From NCBI GenBank assembly GCA_016919605.1, contig JACXTQ010000254.1, forward strand, positions 1 through 32,055: 32,055 bases of DNA, read 5' to 3'. The notes below the pieces were generated by a model. It saw nothing but the letters and a program-made list of their open reading frames with translations. It was not told the DNA's origin and ran no database searches. The stretch is from Methylovulum sp. (lineage in GTDB: Bacteria > Pseudomonadota > Gammaproteobacteria > Methylococcales > Methylomonadaceae). Within the stretch, counting starts at the first letter, position 1. The number at the start of each line of letters is the position of its first letter. The position numbers and the translations under genes were made by a program. Below, in pieces: positions 15,473 to 24,936 of the stretch.

Positions 15473-17620
15473 TTAATGCCGTAACCAGCGATGGTAAATC
15501 GCCAAGGCTTTTAAGAGGGTGGGGGAGACATGCTGGCGTTTCCAAACGCCAGCGGTGTATTTATTGGCTTCGGCCAGGGTCGGGTAGCTATGTACCGTGC
15601 CTAAAATCTTATTTAAGCCTAGGTTATGGGTCATGGCCAAGACAAATTCGGCCAGCAATTCGCCCGCCTGTTCGCCGACAATGGTTACGCCTAAGATGTT
15701 GTCTTTGCCGGGTACGGTCAAGACTTTGACAAAACCCTGAGCCACACCATCGGTGATCGCCCTGTCTAGCTCCCCCAGCGGGTAAGTGCTGACTTCGTAA
15801 GCAATGCCTTGGGCTTGTGCGTCTTGTTCGTTAAGCCCCACCCGCGCCACTTCGGGGTCGATAAACGTGGCGCAGGGGATGGCGGAGTAATTGGTGCGGA
15901 ATTTTTTGACTTCGCCAAATAGGGCGTTGACAGCGGCATACCACGCTTGATGCGCCGCCGTGTGGGTAAACTGATAAGGGCCTGCGACATCGCCACACGC
16001 GTAGATATTAGGGAAATTGGTGGCTTGGAAATCGTTGACGGCGATGGTCTGTTTATCCGACAAGCGGATGCCCAGTTCTTCCGCGCCAAACCCCGATACA
16101 TTGGCGCTACGGCCTAGGGCAATTAAAACTTCATCGAAAGCAATGCGGCGGGTTTCGCCTTGATAATCGGCGATAAGGATTTTTTCGCCCTGTTCACGCA
16201 CAAAGGCCTTGGCTTCATAGCCTAGTAAAACCTCTATGCCTTCTTGCCAGAATGTCTGTTGGATCAATTCCGATACCTCAGGGTCTTCCCGTGCCAATAG
16301 GCGTGGCAACAGTTCCACTTGAGTGACTTGGCTACCCAAACGGGCAAAGGCTTGCGCCATTTCACAACCTATCGGGCCGCCGCCCAGCACCAGCAGCCGT
16401 GCGGGCCGTTCCTGCAAATCCCAGAGCGTTTCCGAGGTCAGGAAGCCGATTTCCGCCAAGCCTGGAATCGGTGGCACAAAAGGCTTGGCACCGGTGGCTA
16501 TGATAATGGCGCGGGTGGTGATGACTTGGCTGTCGTTGCCATCAGTGACCGCCACCGACCACGGTGACACTATCTTGGCCGTGCCATTAATGACGTTTAC
16601 ACCCAGTGTCCGGTAACGTTCTGGTGAATCATGGGGGGCGATGGCCTGTATTGCGGCCTGTACCCGTGCCATGACGGCGGCAAAATCGACTGTCACGGCT
16701 TGGCTGTGGATGCCAAACTCGGCGCTACGGCGGATTTGCGCCGCCGCTTTGGCACTGCGGATTAACGTCTTGGACGGCACGCAGCCTGTATATAAGCAAT
16801 CGCCGCCCATGCGCCGCTGTTCGACCAGCGTCACTTTCGCCTTGACCGCCGCTGCGATATAAGTGCTCACCAAGCCCCCAGCCCCTGCACCGATCACCAG
16901 CAGATTAGTGTCAAATTGGCTGGGTTTGGGCCACGCGTGGTAAATTTTCCGTGCTTCCAATACGCTGATAATTTTTTTCGCCAAGAGTGGAAACACACCT
17001 AAGAGCGCGAAAGAGCCGATGAGGGTTGGCGATAAGATGTCCGCCAATGACTCCAACTCACCTAGCTGCGTACCCGCATTGATGTACACCAGTGTTCCCG
17101 CCAACATGCCGACTTGGCTGACCGCATAAAATGTGCGGGTGTTAATGTTGGTCAAGCCCATCACTAAGTTGATGACGAAAAACGGGAACAACGGCACTAA
17201 GCGCAAAGTAAACAGGTAAAAAGCCCCCTCGTGTGCCATACCTTCGTTAACAGTTTTCAGGCGGTCGCCAAAATAATCTTGGATTTGCTTTCTGAACAAA
17301 AACCGCGCCGCCAAAAAGGCCAGCGTTGCGCCGATAGTGGAGGCAAACGAGACAATCACCGTCCCCCACAGCAAACCGAACAACAGCCCACCCGCCAAGG
17401 TCATCACCGTTGCTCCGGGTAAGGACAGGGCGGTCACGGTGATGTAAATCAGGCTGTACAGTAAGATGGTCAGCGGACGATGCCCGTCACGGAAGGCAAA
17501 TAGCTGGTGTTGTTGGTTTTTTAACGTATCCAGCGTCAAGTGATCTTGACCGCCGACAGCAAAAAAGACCGTGATGGCAACTGCGATAAGAGCCAGTAAC
17601 AGAATGCGAGAAGTATTCAT
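15473..17620 (-). CDS. Fusion of a TVP38/TMEM64-family membrane domain with a mercuric-reductase-like flavoprotein
   Basis: The 715 residues fall into two parts. Residues 1-225 form a TVP38/TMEM64 (DedA-like) membrane domain with several helices and the motif SLPGATVMTLAGGLLFG (66-82). Residues 238-715 form a pyridine nucleotide-disulfide oxidoreductase: FAD loop VIGAGAGGL (242-250), redox cysteines in GGDCLYTGC (275, 280), an NAD(P) loop VLGGGPIGCEMA, an FAD-contacting IYACGDVAGPYQF, and the C-terminal HSYPTLAEA. MerA-specific N-terminal HMA and C-terminal vicinal Cys are absent, so mercury reduction is doubtful. Linkage to arsS with only a few bases between them points to arsenic or selenium-related chemistry, by inference. 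This fusion has been seen in other proteobacteria. Confidence 0.85.
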   Translation of the reverse strand: MNTSRILLLALIAVAITVFFAVGGQDHLTLDTLKNQQHQLFAFRDGHRPLTILLYSLIYITVTALSLPGATVMTLAGGLLFGLLWGTVIVSFASTIGATLAFLAARFLFRKQIQDYFGDRLKTVNEGMAHEGAFYLFTLRLVPLFPFFVINLVMGLTNINTRTFYAVSQVGMLAGTLVYINAGTQLGELESLADILSPTLIGSFALLGVFPLLAKKIISVLEARKIYHAWPKPSQFDTNLLVIGAGAGGLVSTYIAAAVKAKVTLVEQRRMGGDCLYTGCVPSKTLIRSAKAAAQIRRSAEFGIHSQAVTVDFAAVMARVQAAIQAIAPHDSPERYRTLGVNVINGTAKIVSPWSVAVTDGNDSQVITTRAIIIATGAKPFVPPIPGLAEIGFLTSETLWDLQERPARLLVLGGGPIGCEMAQAFARLGSQVTQVELLPRLLAREDPEVSELIQQTFWQEGIEVLLGYEAKAFVREQGEKILIADYQGETRRIAFDEVLIALGRSANVSGFGAEELGIRLSDKQTIAVNDFQATNFPNIYACGDVAGPYQFTHTAAHQAWYAAVNALFGEVKKFRTNYSAIPCATFIDPEVARVGLNEQDAQAQGIAYEVSTYPLGELDRAITDGVAQGFVKVLTVPGKDNILGVTIVGEQAGELLAEFVLAMTHNLGLNKILGTVHSYPTLAEANKYTAGVWKRQHVSPTLLKALAIYHRWLRH

Positions 17621-17710
17621 AGCGGCATAGGGTGCAGTGAAGTTATCCTACATTCTTACCCCTTTTCTGCGGCCTTGTCGAATGGTTTTTTTGAGAGGCG
17701 ACAAGCGGGG

Positions 17711-18748
17711 TTATTCGCTGCCCTTATCATCATAGAACCACATCGCTATCCGCTCTTTAACCCGTGCCGGCGTGATAGCTAGGATGCAAGGGCAAGGGGT
17801 CAGGCTTTTGTCGCCTTGGCAAGGAATGGTGCTATACAGTGTGGTTGCCGACCGCCCCATTGGCGACCATCTTTTATTGACACTGGGTCTAGATTGGAAC
17901 AAGCCTAGGGTATGCAGCCCCAGTGCCGCCGCCAAATGTAGCGGGCCGGTGCTGCCCGCCACTAGGCCATCGCATTCCATCATAAGAGAGGTTAACTCGT
18001 CCAGTGTCAGCTGCCCCACTGTATCCAGTACATCCGCCGTCAATGCGGGCGTGTTAAGTAATGGCTGCAAATACTCCCGCTCCGCCGCCATGCCGGTAAT
18101 CAGCCATTGGAAGCGGTTGCGGTCAAAGGAAGCGATCAACTCTGAATACGCAGCCAAAGGCCATTGGTGGGCTTTAGAGGTGATCAACGCAGGATGGAGG
18201 ATAATCCGCCGTTTGTTAAAGTCCAGCCCCAGTTTTGCCGCTAATGCCTGTTCTTGTTCCTTGTTTGGGGTGAAGCGATAGAGCTCGGGTATGGCTTGCA
18301 ACTCATTGGCGATAACCCCCAAAGGTTTTAAGTATTCCAAATCCAGCAAGCGTTTATTCAATTGTTTGTAACAACGGGAGATGGTGACGGTATGGGTGCA
18401 AAGGCTCCAGTTATAATGCCGGTACCAAGAGCCGATGCGCATGGGTATGGCGGCGGCTTTGGCCGCCATACCTAGTTCTTTTGAGGTATTGGCCTGAATA
18501 AATACATCGATAGCGAGGCTTTTTAACAGTTTGGGCAAGTGCTCGGGATTGTCTGGTAGGCCATAGGCCTCATCAACATCCATACAGCGTTTGGCAACCT
18601 CAACGGTTCTGGGGTGGGTTAAAAAAATAACGGTCGCTTCAGGATAATGGCGTTTGATCGTCGCGGCCATCGGCAAACTGATGATCAAATCGCCTAAATG
18701 CGAGGTTTTGGCAATCAGTATCCGCTGAAAAGCAAGGGCGGGTTTCAC
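17711..18748 (-). CDS. Glycosyltransferase family 9 protein (heptosyltransferase-like)
   Basis: GT9 enzymes transfer heptose from ADP-heptose to the lipopolysaccharide core. This 345-residue protein opens ILIAKTSHLGDLIISLPMAATIK (the SxLGD signature), has a Rossmann C-half, and carries the sugar-nucleotide site GLVAGSTGPLHLAAALG. The end, with CQGDKSLTPCPC followed by ILAI, is the family's terminal Cys-Pro motif. It begins with GTG at 18748 immediately after the TAA of the preceding GT9 gene (TAAGTG), so the two are coupled. Acceptor position cannot be assigned. Confidence 0.88.
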   Translation of the reverse strand: MKPALAFQRILIAKTSHLGDLIISLPMAATIKRHYPEATVIFLTHPRTVEVAKRCMDVDEAYGLPDNPEHLPKLLKSLAIDVFIQANTSKELGMAAKAAAIPMRIGSWYRHYNWSLCTHTVTISRCYKQLNKRLLDLEYLKPLGVIANELQAIPELYRFTPNKEQEQALAAKLGLDFNKRRIILHPALITSKAHQWPLAAYSELIASFDRNRFQWLITGMAAEREYLQPLLNTPALTADVLDTVGQLTLDELTSLMMECDGLVAGSTGPLHLAAALGLHTLGLFQSRPSVNKRWSPMGRSATTLYSTIPCQGDKSLTPCPCILAITPARVKERIAMWFYDDKGSE

Positions 18749-19828
18749 TTAAGGTTTGCTCCGCGAAAAGTCGGCATAGAGTGCGTCCAAAGCGGTTTTT
18801 AGGGTTATCGGCTGGATGGCCTGGGTGCAAGGGCAAACCGTCTTGTCCTTTCGGCACTCGTTACAGGTCTTGTCCAAAGAAAAAATTTGCACATGCTTGC
18901 CTATGGGTTGCCAGCGCCCCGGATGTATCGGGCGCATAGGCGGGTAAATGCCCAGCGCGTGTTTTTGTAAGGCGGCGGCGATATGCAACGGCCCGGTGCT
19001 GCATGCGACCAAGCCGTCACAGGCGGCGACAAAAGGGATAAATTCCGCCAAGGTCATCAAGCCGCTGATGTCGGTGACACGTTCGCCCACGGCAGCCAAT
19101 AACGGTTGCAAATCGGCTTGTTCGCTGGCCGTGCCGGAGATGAAAATTTGGAACTTATCGCAATCCAGCAGCTTTATCAAGCTGACATAATGGCTTAAGT
19201 CCCATTCCCTGGCACTACCTCTGGACTTGGGGTGCAGGATCAGCTTGAATTTGTCTGGAGCCAATAAGCCGGCAAATTGTACGGGCAGGGCGGGCAAGCG
19301 GCTCATATCCACTAACTCGGCGATTTCAGGCAGCGAAAAATCATGATTGATGCCAAAAGGTTTCAGCAGTTTTAGGTTTAATTGCGCCTCATGTAACGAT
19401 GAGCGGTTACGGCTAAGTTTGACCAGCTTATTGCAGTTTAGCCAATGGAACCAACGGTTGGTGGTGCCAATCCGCCAAGGTATTTGTAGCTCTTTTGCGC
19501 GTTTGGCCATGTTGGCCCGTGGCAAAATGTGCATCAGGCACTGGGGCTTTTCCCCCATTAAGGTGACGGGATGGGTTAAGAAGTCGTCCTTATCAATAAA
19601 CACGTCAATATGCGGGCAAGATTCAATAATGGCTTGGGTATAGGCTGTGCCTATAAAGCCAATAATCATGTTAGGGAAATGCTGTTTTAACACGGCTGCG
19701 ACCGGCAGGGTCAGGACGACATCGCCTAGGCTGTCCGTGCGGCTGATAATAATATTAGAAGGTATACGCATAAAAATAGGCTGGCTGTAATAAGCTGCTG
19801 ACATGATTTTGTAAAAAATGTCCCTCAT
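18749..19828 (-). CDS. Glycosyltransferase family 9 protein (heptosyltransferase-like), second copy
   Basis: This 359-residue GT9 protein has IIISRTDSLGDVVLTLPVAAVLK at the start of the fold, ILHPKSRGSAREWDLSHYVSL in the linker to the second lobe, and LVACSTGPLHIAAALQKHALG for the donor site. It ends with CNECRKDKTVCPC. The annotated ATG at 19828 adds 19 residues before a second ATG (19771) that would begin MRIPSNIIISRTDSLGD. No ribosome site decides between them; the shorter form is nearer the family norm. It is a distant paralogue of the next gene and likely acts in sequential steps of LPS core building. Confidence 0.88.
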   Translation of the reverse strand: MRDIFYKIMSAAYYSQPIFMRIPSNIIISRTDSLGDVVLTLPVAAVLKQHFPNMIIGFIGTAYTQAIIESCPHIDVFIDKDDFLTHPVTLMGEKPQCLMHILPRANMAKRAKELQIPWRIGTTNRWFHWLNCNKLVKLSRNRSSLHEAQLNLKLLKPFGINHDFSLPEIAELVDMSRLPALPVQFAGLLAPDKFKLILHPKSRGSAREWDLSHYVSLIKLLDCDKFQIFISGTASEQADLQPLLAAVGERVTDISGLMTLAEFIPFVAACDGLVACSTGPLHIAAALQKHALGIYPPMRPIHPGRWQPIGKHVQIFSLDKTCNECRKDKTVCPCTQAIQPITLKTALDALYADFSRSKP

Positions 19829-19925
19829 TGTGGCTTGCTAAGGCGATGAATTCTAGCGACTTATTTAAGTTTATTTCCATTGTGCAGTTGTTGTCATATG
19901 CAGGTAATATTAATTGGGCATAATT

Positions 19926-20894
19926 TCAAATTATTTTAAAAAACATTTTTAAGCAATATAAGCAACGTCTTATTTCATTACGTTTTTTATTTCTCAAAAT
20001 TTCTCGCCGATATTTAAAAAACAAGCACATCCGTGCAAAATTATTTGCGATTGAATAGTTTTCATAGCATTTGCATAAGTTTTTAAAAAACTCTTTTTCT
20101 TCAGGCAAATAATCAGGGCATTTGTTATAGAGCAATGCGGCACGTTGCCTTGCTTTTTGTGCTTGCAATTGCGAAGAGCCTTTAGGATTGTTCTTTTTTC
20201 TGTCTTTTTTGTGAAACGCTCCAAATACATTGTTTTCATGACGGCGATATAAGACCAACACTTCATCGACAAATTTGAGCGAGTTGTCGAAAGTGGCAAC
20301 AAAACCAAGCCAAGTATCATGCGATAGCAATAAAGGAAAAGGCATTGCGGCCATTGCAAGTTGTTTGGTGATTAGCATGGCATGGCCTGGTGCTGACGCA
20401 CCAACAGAATACATAATAGGTGAATTAAAGTTGGTAAGTGTTTTTGTGTCATTCATTTTTATGCCAAGAACTTTACCTGATCTATCTATAAAGGCAGAAT
20501 TACAATATGCGATAGCGTGGCTGCCAATATGACTCGCTAATATTTCAACTTTTGTGGGTAGCCATATATCATCCTGATCGCAAGGCGCAATATAATCACC
20601 TTTGGCAAGTAAAAAGCCTTTTTCAAAATTTTTCTGATAGCCTATATTTTTCTCATTTTGAATTACCGTAAAGTTGGCATGTCGGGTGGCATATTCATTA
20701 AGTATGGATATAGTGTTATCAGTAGAGCAGTCATCAACAGCAATAATTTCAATGTTCTTGTAAGTTTGTTGAATAATGCTATCGATTTGTTCGTGTAAAA
20801 AATGCTCCCCGTTATAGGTGGCTATAACTACTGACACCAATGGGGTAGGTAAGATCGTATTCATATTGTAATGCTGCTGTTTGAGGTTAATCAT
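19926..20894 (-). CDS. Glycosyltransferase family 2 protein
   Basis: GT-A fold transferase: VSVVIATYNGEHFLHEQIDSI (20-40), IIAVDDCSTDNT (50-61) and CDQDDIWLP (105-113) with the metal-binding DxD. The C-terminal 100 residues are Lys/Arg- and aromatic-rich and probably membrane-associated. The ATG at 20894 overlaps the stop of the upstream methyltransferase gene by 4 bp (ATGA), which supports this start over the inner ATG at residue 11. Composition is visibly more AT-rich than the flanking genes. Likely adds a sugar to the O-chain or outer core; donor and acceptor are unknown. Confidence 0.9.
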   Translation of the reverse strand: MINLKQQHYNMNTILPTPLVSVVIATYNGEHFLHEQIDSIIQQTYKNIEIIAVDDCSTDNTISILNEYATRHANFTVIQNEKNIGYQKNFEKGFLLAKGDYIAPCDQDDIWLPTKVEILASHIGSHAIAYCNSAFIDRSGKVLGIKMNDTKTLTNFNSPIMYSVGASAPGHAMLITKQLAMAAMPFPLLLSHDTWLGFVATFDNSLKFVDEVLVLYRRHENNVFGAFHKKDRKKNNPKGSSQLQAQKARQRAALLYNKCPDYLPEEKEFFKNLCKCYENYSIANNFARMCLFFKYRREILRNKKRNEIRRCLYCLKMFFKII

Positions 20895-21487
20895 TTTTTA
20901 GCTTTTAATTCCCAGAGAATATGGCTTAAGCTTTGTGGTTTGAATATGCTTTTTTTAAAATTATATAAGGATTTGGCTGTTGATTTTTCTGCTGTCAGTG
21001 TCGTTTTATGAACAACGGTTTCAGCGCGTAGTTTTTCAAATTTCCCAACAAATCCGTACATATTCGCTAAAGGTGAATCACCACAAAAATACCCGTGAGT
21101 TTCTTTGGTAATAAAATTAACATGTGTTGGATCTTGAAATGCTGCGGCGGATGGATAAACGGGAGTTACCGCATAAAAAGTACCATTAGGTTTAAGAACT
21201 CGCCATATTTCATTCATTAATTCTATAAAGGGTAATCTTGTCTTACCCGTATCCAGTGAGAGCAGTTGTCGAGGTATGTGTTCTATAAAATCAAAAGCAG
21301 TGACGCAATCAAAATAATTATTTTCAAACGGTATGGCATCCAAGGCAAGGTTGGCTTGAACATAAGTAACACCGCTGATAGTTTGAGCTGCCAGATCAAT
21401 GCCATATAATTCTTCATAATTATATGGGTTCCGAGGGTGGTCATTACAGCCCAGGTCTAGCGATTTTCTATTTAGTAATTCAGGCAT
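20891..21487 (-). CDS. Class I SAM-dependent methyltransferase
   Basis: The sequence holds motif I SLDLGCNDHPRNP, acidic motif II YGIDLAA, FDCVTAFDFIEHIPRQ (motif IV region) and IWRVLKPNGTFYAVTPVYP, the layout of a Methyltransf_11-type enzyme. A total of 198 residues follows from the ATG at 21487; a TTG at 21502 would add five residues. It is translationally coupled to the family 2 glycosyltransferase through a 4-bp overlap and shares its AT-rich composition. Context suggests methylation of a glycan or capping of an O-chain, which is inference; the fold call is firm. Confidence 0.85.
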   Translation of the reverse strand: MPELLNRKSLDLGCNDHPRNPYNYEELYGIDLAAQTISGVTYVQANLALDAIPFENNYFDCVTAFDFIEHIPRQLLSLDTGKTRLPFIELMNEIWRVLKPNGTFYAVTPVYPSAAAFQDPTHVNFITKETHGYFCGDSPLANMYGFVGKFEKLRAETVVHKTTLTAEKSTAKSLYNFKKSIFKPQSLSHILWELKAKK

Positions 21488-21695
21488 AGGTTTTTCACAC
21501 AAGTTAAATTAATGAACTAAAATAGGCATTATTTTGACAAATACAGCTTTATGAGGGCATTCCTAGTATTTGTTTGTAAATAATGAATTGGGTTAAATCA
21601 ATACAAAAAATAAAATCCCATGTTGGGATTCCGCATTTTTTCGCAATCAATCACAATATTTTTCATTAATTTTGTTACCCACAGGTTAAAGCCGG

Positions 21696-22892
21696 ATGCA
21701 GGCAGATATTATTACAAAAAGCGCATATCTTCTATTTGCCTCATTTATCATTTCAATCTATTTTTCCACCAGCATTTCGACGATTTTATCAGTTTTGATT
21801 GGTTTGCTGTGGCTAATTTCTGGACGGTTTAAAGGGTTGCCCGTACTTTTAAGGCGTTGCCCGATTGTTTTATGGGCTTTATTGCTGTTGGCCTGCTTTT
21901 TTTTAGGCCTCACTTATGGCCGAGCCGGTTTCCAGGAAGGGCTGGCTATGATTAACAAATACAGGGAGTTGTTTTTCATTCCGGTGTTGATGTCGTTTTT
22001 AGATAAAGAACGCGCCCGCTATTGGTTGTGGAACGCGTTCATCTTGGCTTCTATAGCGGCCTTATTGGGTTCGTACCTGATGGAGATGGGGTTTCTTGAC
22101 GTGAACAAGGATGGCGACCCCTGCTTTAAGAGCCGCATCACTTACAGCATTTTCATGGCTTTTTTTACCTTTTTCTGTGTCCATAAAGCCTATCAGGAAC
22201 CTCGCCATCGCCCGTGGTATCTGTTGGTGGTGCTGCTGTGCCTTTATAATCTGTTTTTTGTCGTGCCAGGACGGACTGGGCAAGTGCTGATGGTCGCGCT
22301 GGCCTTGTTGTTTGCGTGGCAATGCTTTAATGTCAAAGGCCGCTTGCTGGCGATAGTGCTGGTTACGGTATCATTGGCGCTGTTTTTGGGCTTTTCTGAT
22401 AAGGCGGTGCGCTTGCAAGAAGGCATTGCCAATACCCAAACCTATTTGATAAAGCCTGAGCCTGAACAGGTTCCATCTAGTATGGGCTTGCGTTATGGGT
22501 TTTGGCAAAATTCGCTTAAATTAATGGGCAAAAAGCCTTTGTTAGGCTATGGCACGGGCAGCTTTAATAAAGAATATCAGCGTTTGGTGGTTGACGGGCC
22601 ATTGTTGACCACTAATCCCCATAATGAATTTCTGATGATTGGTGTTCAGTTAGGGGCTGTCGGCTTGGTATTCTATTGCGGATTTTTGTGGAGCCAACTG
22701 GTTTGCGCAAGGCTTTTGCCCAAACCGGAGCGCTGGCTGGCCCAAGGGCTATGGCTGTCGTTAGTGGTGACTAGCCTATTTAACAGCCCCTTGCTCGACC
22801 ATGCCGAAGGGCACTGGTTTGCCGTCTTGATCGCCTTATGTTATGCCCCGCTGTATTTGCCCGATGTACAGCCTGCTGGTCAGCCCACTTAA
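21696..22892 (+). CDS. waaL: O-antigen ligase / polymerase family membrane protein (WaaL-like)
   Basis: A 398-residue protein with about 10-12 hydrophobic segments. It carries the Wzy_C/ligase signature in its periplasmic loop: GLRYGFWQNSLKLMGKKPLL, GYGTGSFNKEYQ and TNPHNEFLMIGVQLGAVGL, with Arg and His residues expected for ligase activity. WaaL joins undecaprenyl-linked O-antigen to lipid A-core; a Wzy polymerase is the alternative, since the families overlap. It diverges from the methyltransferase/glycosyltransferase genes across an AT-rich 208-bp spacer. The best Shine-Dalgarno to the ATG at 21696 is weak. LPS-region context favours ligase. Confidence 0.8.
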   Translation: MQADIITKSAYLLFASFIISIYFSTSISTILSVLIGLLWLISGRFKGLPVLLRRCPIVLWALLLLACFFLGLTYGRAGFQEGLAMINKYRELFFIPVLMSFLDKERARYWLWNAFILASIAALLGSYLMEMGFLDVNKDGDPCFKSRITYSIFMAFFTFFCVHKAYQEPRHRPWYLLVVLLCLYNLFFVVPGRTGQVLMVALALLFAWQCFNVKGRLLAIVLVTVSLALFLGFSDKAVRLQEGIANTQTYLIKPEPEQVPSSMGLRYGFWQNSLKLMGKKPLLGYGTGSFNKEYQRLVVDGPLLTTNPHNEFLMIGVQLGAVGLVFYCGFLWSQLVCARLLPKPERWLAQGLWLSLVVTSLFNSPLLDHAEGHWFAVLIALCYAPLYLPDVQPAGQPT

Positions 22893-22923
22893 AAATTTTA
22901 TTTACTGAGAGTCCGTCCTTGTT

Positions 22924-22940
22924 TTTGTTGCGGCAACAAA
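22924..22940 (+). repeat. Perfect inverted repeat 31 bp after the waaL-like stop
   Basis: TTTGTTG-CGG-CAACAAA forms a 7-bp stem with a 3-nt loop. No U-run follows on the plus strand, so it is a poor intrinsic terminator; it may stabilise the 3' end of the transcript. Confidence 0.4.
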
Positions 22941-23181
22941 GTGGCATTTATCTTGAGCGACTAGGTGATAGTCTTGTACACTGAAAACAGCTTGATAAGC
23001 GGAACGCTTTTAAAATATTTCCTATATTGGTTATGACAAAAAGCCGCCGCTACGGGGTTATGGCACTCCAGTCTTTAGCCTGTTAAGAGGCACGCAAACC
23101 AATTAGGCACCACATAACGACAAGGATTCGGCTGTCGATAGCCGCACAGGGCGTGAACGCCCTTATATTACAATAACTACT

Positions 23182-24936
23182 ATGCACAACACATCAAAAA
23201 CCAACGGCGAAATTTACCGGCGGCTGCTCACTTATATCAAACCTCATCGGCGGTTGTTTATCATCAGCATTTTCGGTTTCCTGATTTACTCCAGCACCCA
23301 GCCTTTATTTGCCAGTCTCATCCAGCAAATTATTGATACCTTGCAAGCCAAATCACGCGAGAAAATGTATTATTTGCCATTGTTTTTCAGTGGCTTGGTT
23401 GTTATGCGCGGTATCGGCAATTATCTGGGCAACTACTTTCTGGCCAAGGTGTCGCTGAATGTGATCCATACCTTACGTTGCGAGATTTTTGATAAATATA
23501 CGCAGTTGCCGACCACCTATTTTGACGACAATAATAGCGGTTATATGATTTCCAGAATCACCCATAATGTCGGGCAAGTGGCGCAGGCCACCACCGATGC
23601 GGTGCGTAAGGTAGTGCAGGAAGGCTTGACCGCATTAGGTTTGCTGATTTACCTTTTCTATGTTAATTGGCTGTTATCATTGGTTTTTTTGGTGGTAGCA
23701 CCGATTATTGCCTTGCTGGTCAATTATGTCAGCAAGCGTTTGCGGATGTTAAGCCAGCGTATCCAAGATTCAATAGGCGACATGACCCACATCACCTCGG
23801 AATTGGTCAACGGTCATCGTATCGTTCGCAGTTACGGTGGGGAAGCCTATGAGCAACGGCGATTTTTGGACAGCAGCCTGTATAACCGCCGCCAATCGCT
23901 GAAAGCCACCACCACTGGCGCGATACACAATCAAGCCATGCAGTTGGTGATTGCCATCGCCTTGGCGTTTTTAATGTATATGGCTTTGTTTTTCATGGAG
24001 CAATCCAGTGTTGGTTCGTTTGTCGCTTATTTGACTGCCGCTTTTTTGTTGCCCAGGCCGTTTCGGCAATTAAGCGATGCCAACAGCGACATCCAACGCG
24101 GCATTGTCGCGGCCAATTCCCTGTTTGAAATATTGGATGCCGAAAGCGAGCCTGACGGCGGCAGTTATCGAAGTCAGCAATGCCAAGGGGCCTTGGAGTT
24201 TAAAAACCTGACTTTCCAATACGCAGGCGCTAGTGAGCCGGCGCTGATAGACATCAATTTTAAGGCCGAGCCAGGGCAAACTATTGCTTTGGTGGGCGCA
24301 TCCGGCGGCGGAAAAAGCACCTTGGTGAACTTGGTGTCACGGTTTTATCCTTACCATAGCGGACAGATTTTACTGGATGGCGTGGACATTAATGACTACA
24401 AATTGGCCAATTTGCGTCAGCATATCGCTTTGGTGAACCAGCAAGTGATTTTATTTAATGACACCATTGCCAATAATATCGCTTATGGCGCGTTGGCTGG
24501 AGCCAGCCGTAGTGCAATAGAGCGAGCCGCCACCGATGCTTATACGATGGAGTTTGTCGGTAAGCTCGAACATGGTTTAGATACTCAGATCGGTGAAAAT
24601 GGCGTGAAATTGTCAGGTGGACAGCGCCAGCGTTTGGCCTTGGCCCGTGCCTTGTTAAAGGACGCGCCCATTTTGATACTGGATGAAGCCACCTCGGCGC
24701 TGGACACCGAGTCCGAGCGCTATATTCAGGCCGCTTTGCAAAAGGTCATGGGCAACCGCACGACCTTGGTCATTGCCCACCGCTTGTCAACGATTGAAAA
24801 TGCCGATGTCATTTTGGTTATGGAGCGGGGGCGTATTGTCGAGCGCGGTTCGCATAGCGAATTGTTGACAAAAAACGGTGCTTATGCTCGCTTGCATTCG
24901 ATGCAGTTTAAGGAGCAAGAACCAGCGGTGGCGTGA
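23182..24936 (+). CDS. msbA: Lipid A export ATP-binding/permease protein MsbA
   Basis: MsbA flips lipid A-core across the inner membrane. The 584 residues hold an ABC exporter transmembrane domain (about 20-315) and a nucleotide-binding domain with Walker A GASGGGKST (372-380), Q-loop ALVNQQVILFNDTIANNIAY, signature LSGGQRQR (477-484), Walker B ILILDEATSALD (497-508) and switch His in IAHRLST. Size matches the family (about 580). It lies downstream of waaL on the same strand, with a 289-bp leader rich in inverted repeats. Its TGA overlaps a GTG that could start the next gene. lpxK is not adjacent. Confidence 0.95.
   Translation: MHNTSKTNGEIYRRLLTYIKPHRRLFIISIFGFLIYSSTQPLFASLIQQIIDTLQAKSREKMYYLPLFFSGLVVMRGIGNYLGNYFLAKVSLNVIHTLRCEIFDKYTQLPTTYFDDNNSGYMISRITHNVGQVAQATTDAVRKVVQEGLTALGLLIYLFYVNWLLSLVFLVVAPIIALLVNYVSKRLRMLSQRIQDSIGDMTHITSELVNGHRIVRSYGGEAYEQRRFLDSSLYNRRQSLKATTTGAIHNQAMQLVIAIALAFLMYMALFFMEQSSVGSFVAYLTAAFLLPRPFRQLSDANSDIQRGIVAANSLFEILDAESEPDGGSYRSQQCQGALEFKNLTFQYAGASEPALIDINFKAEPGQTIALVGASGGGKSTLVNLVSRFYPYHSGQILLDGVDINDYKLANLRQHIALVNQQVILFNDTIANNIAYGALAGASRSAIERAATDAYTMEFVGKLEHGLDTQIGENGVKLSGGQRQRLALARALLKDAPILILDEATSALDTESERYIQAALQKVMGNRTTLVIAHRLSTIENADVILVMERGRIVERGSHSELLTKNGAYARLHSMQFKEQEPAVA

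Noticed and set aside
15468..15545. Longer arsS start at TTG 15545
   Set aside because: It needs a rare codon and a 73-bp overlap; the ATG at 15467 gives a family-like N-terminus.
21534..21562. Perfect TTGACA upstream of the waaL-like gene
   Set aside because: No acceptable -10 box at 15-19 bp.
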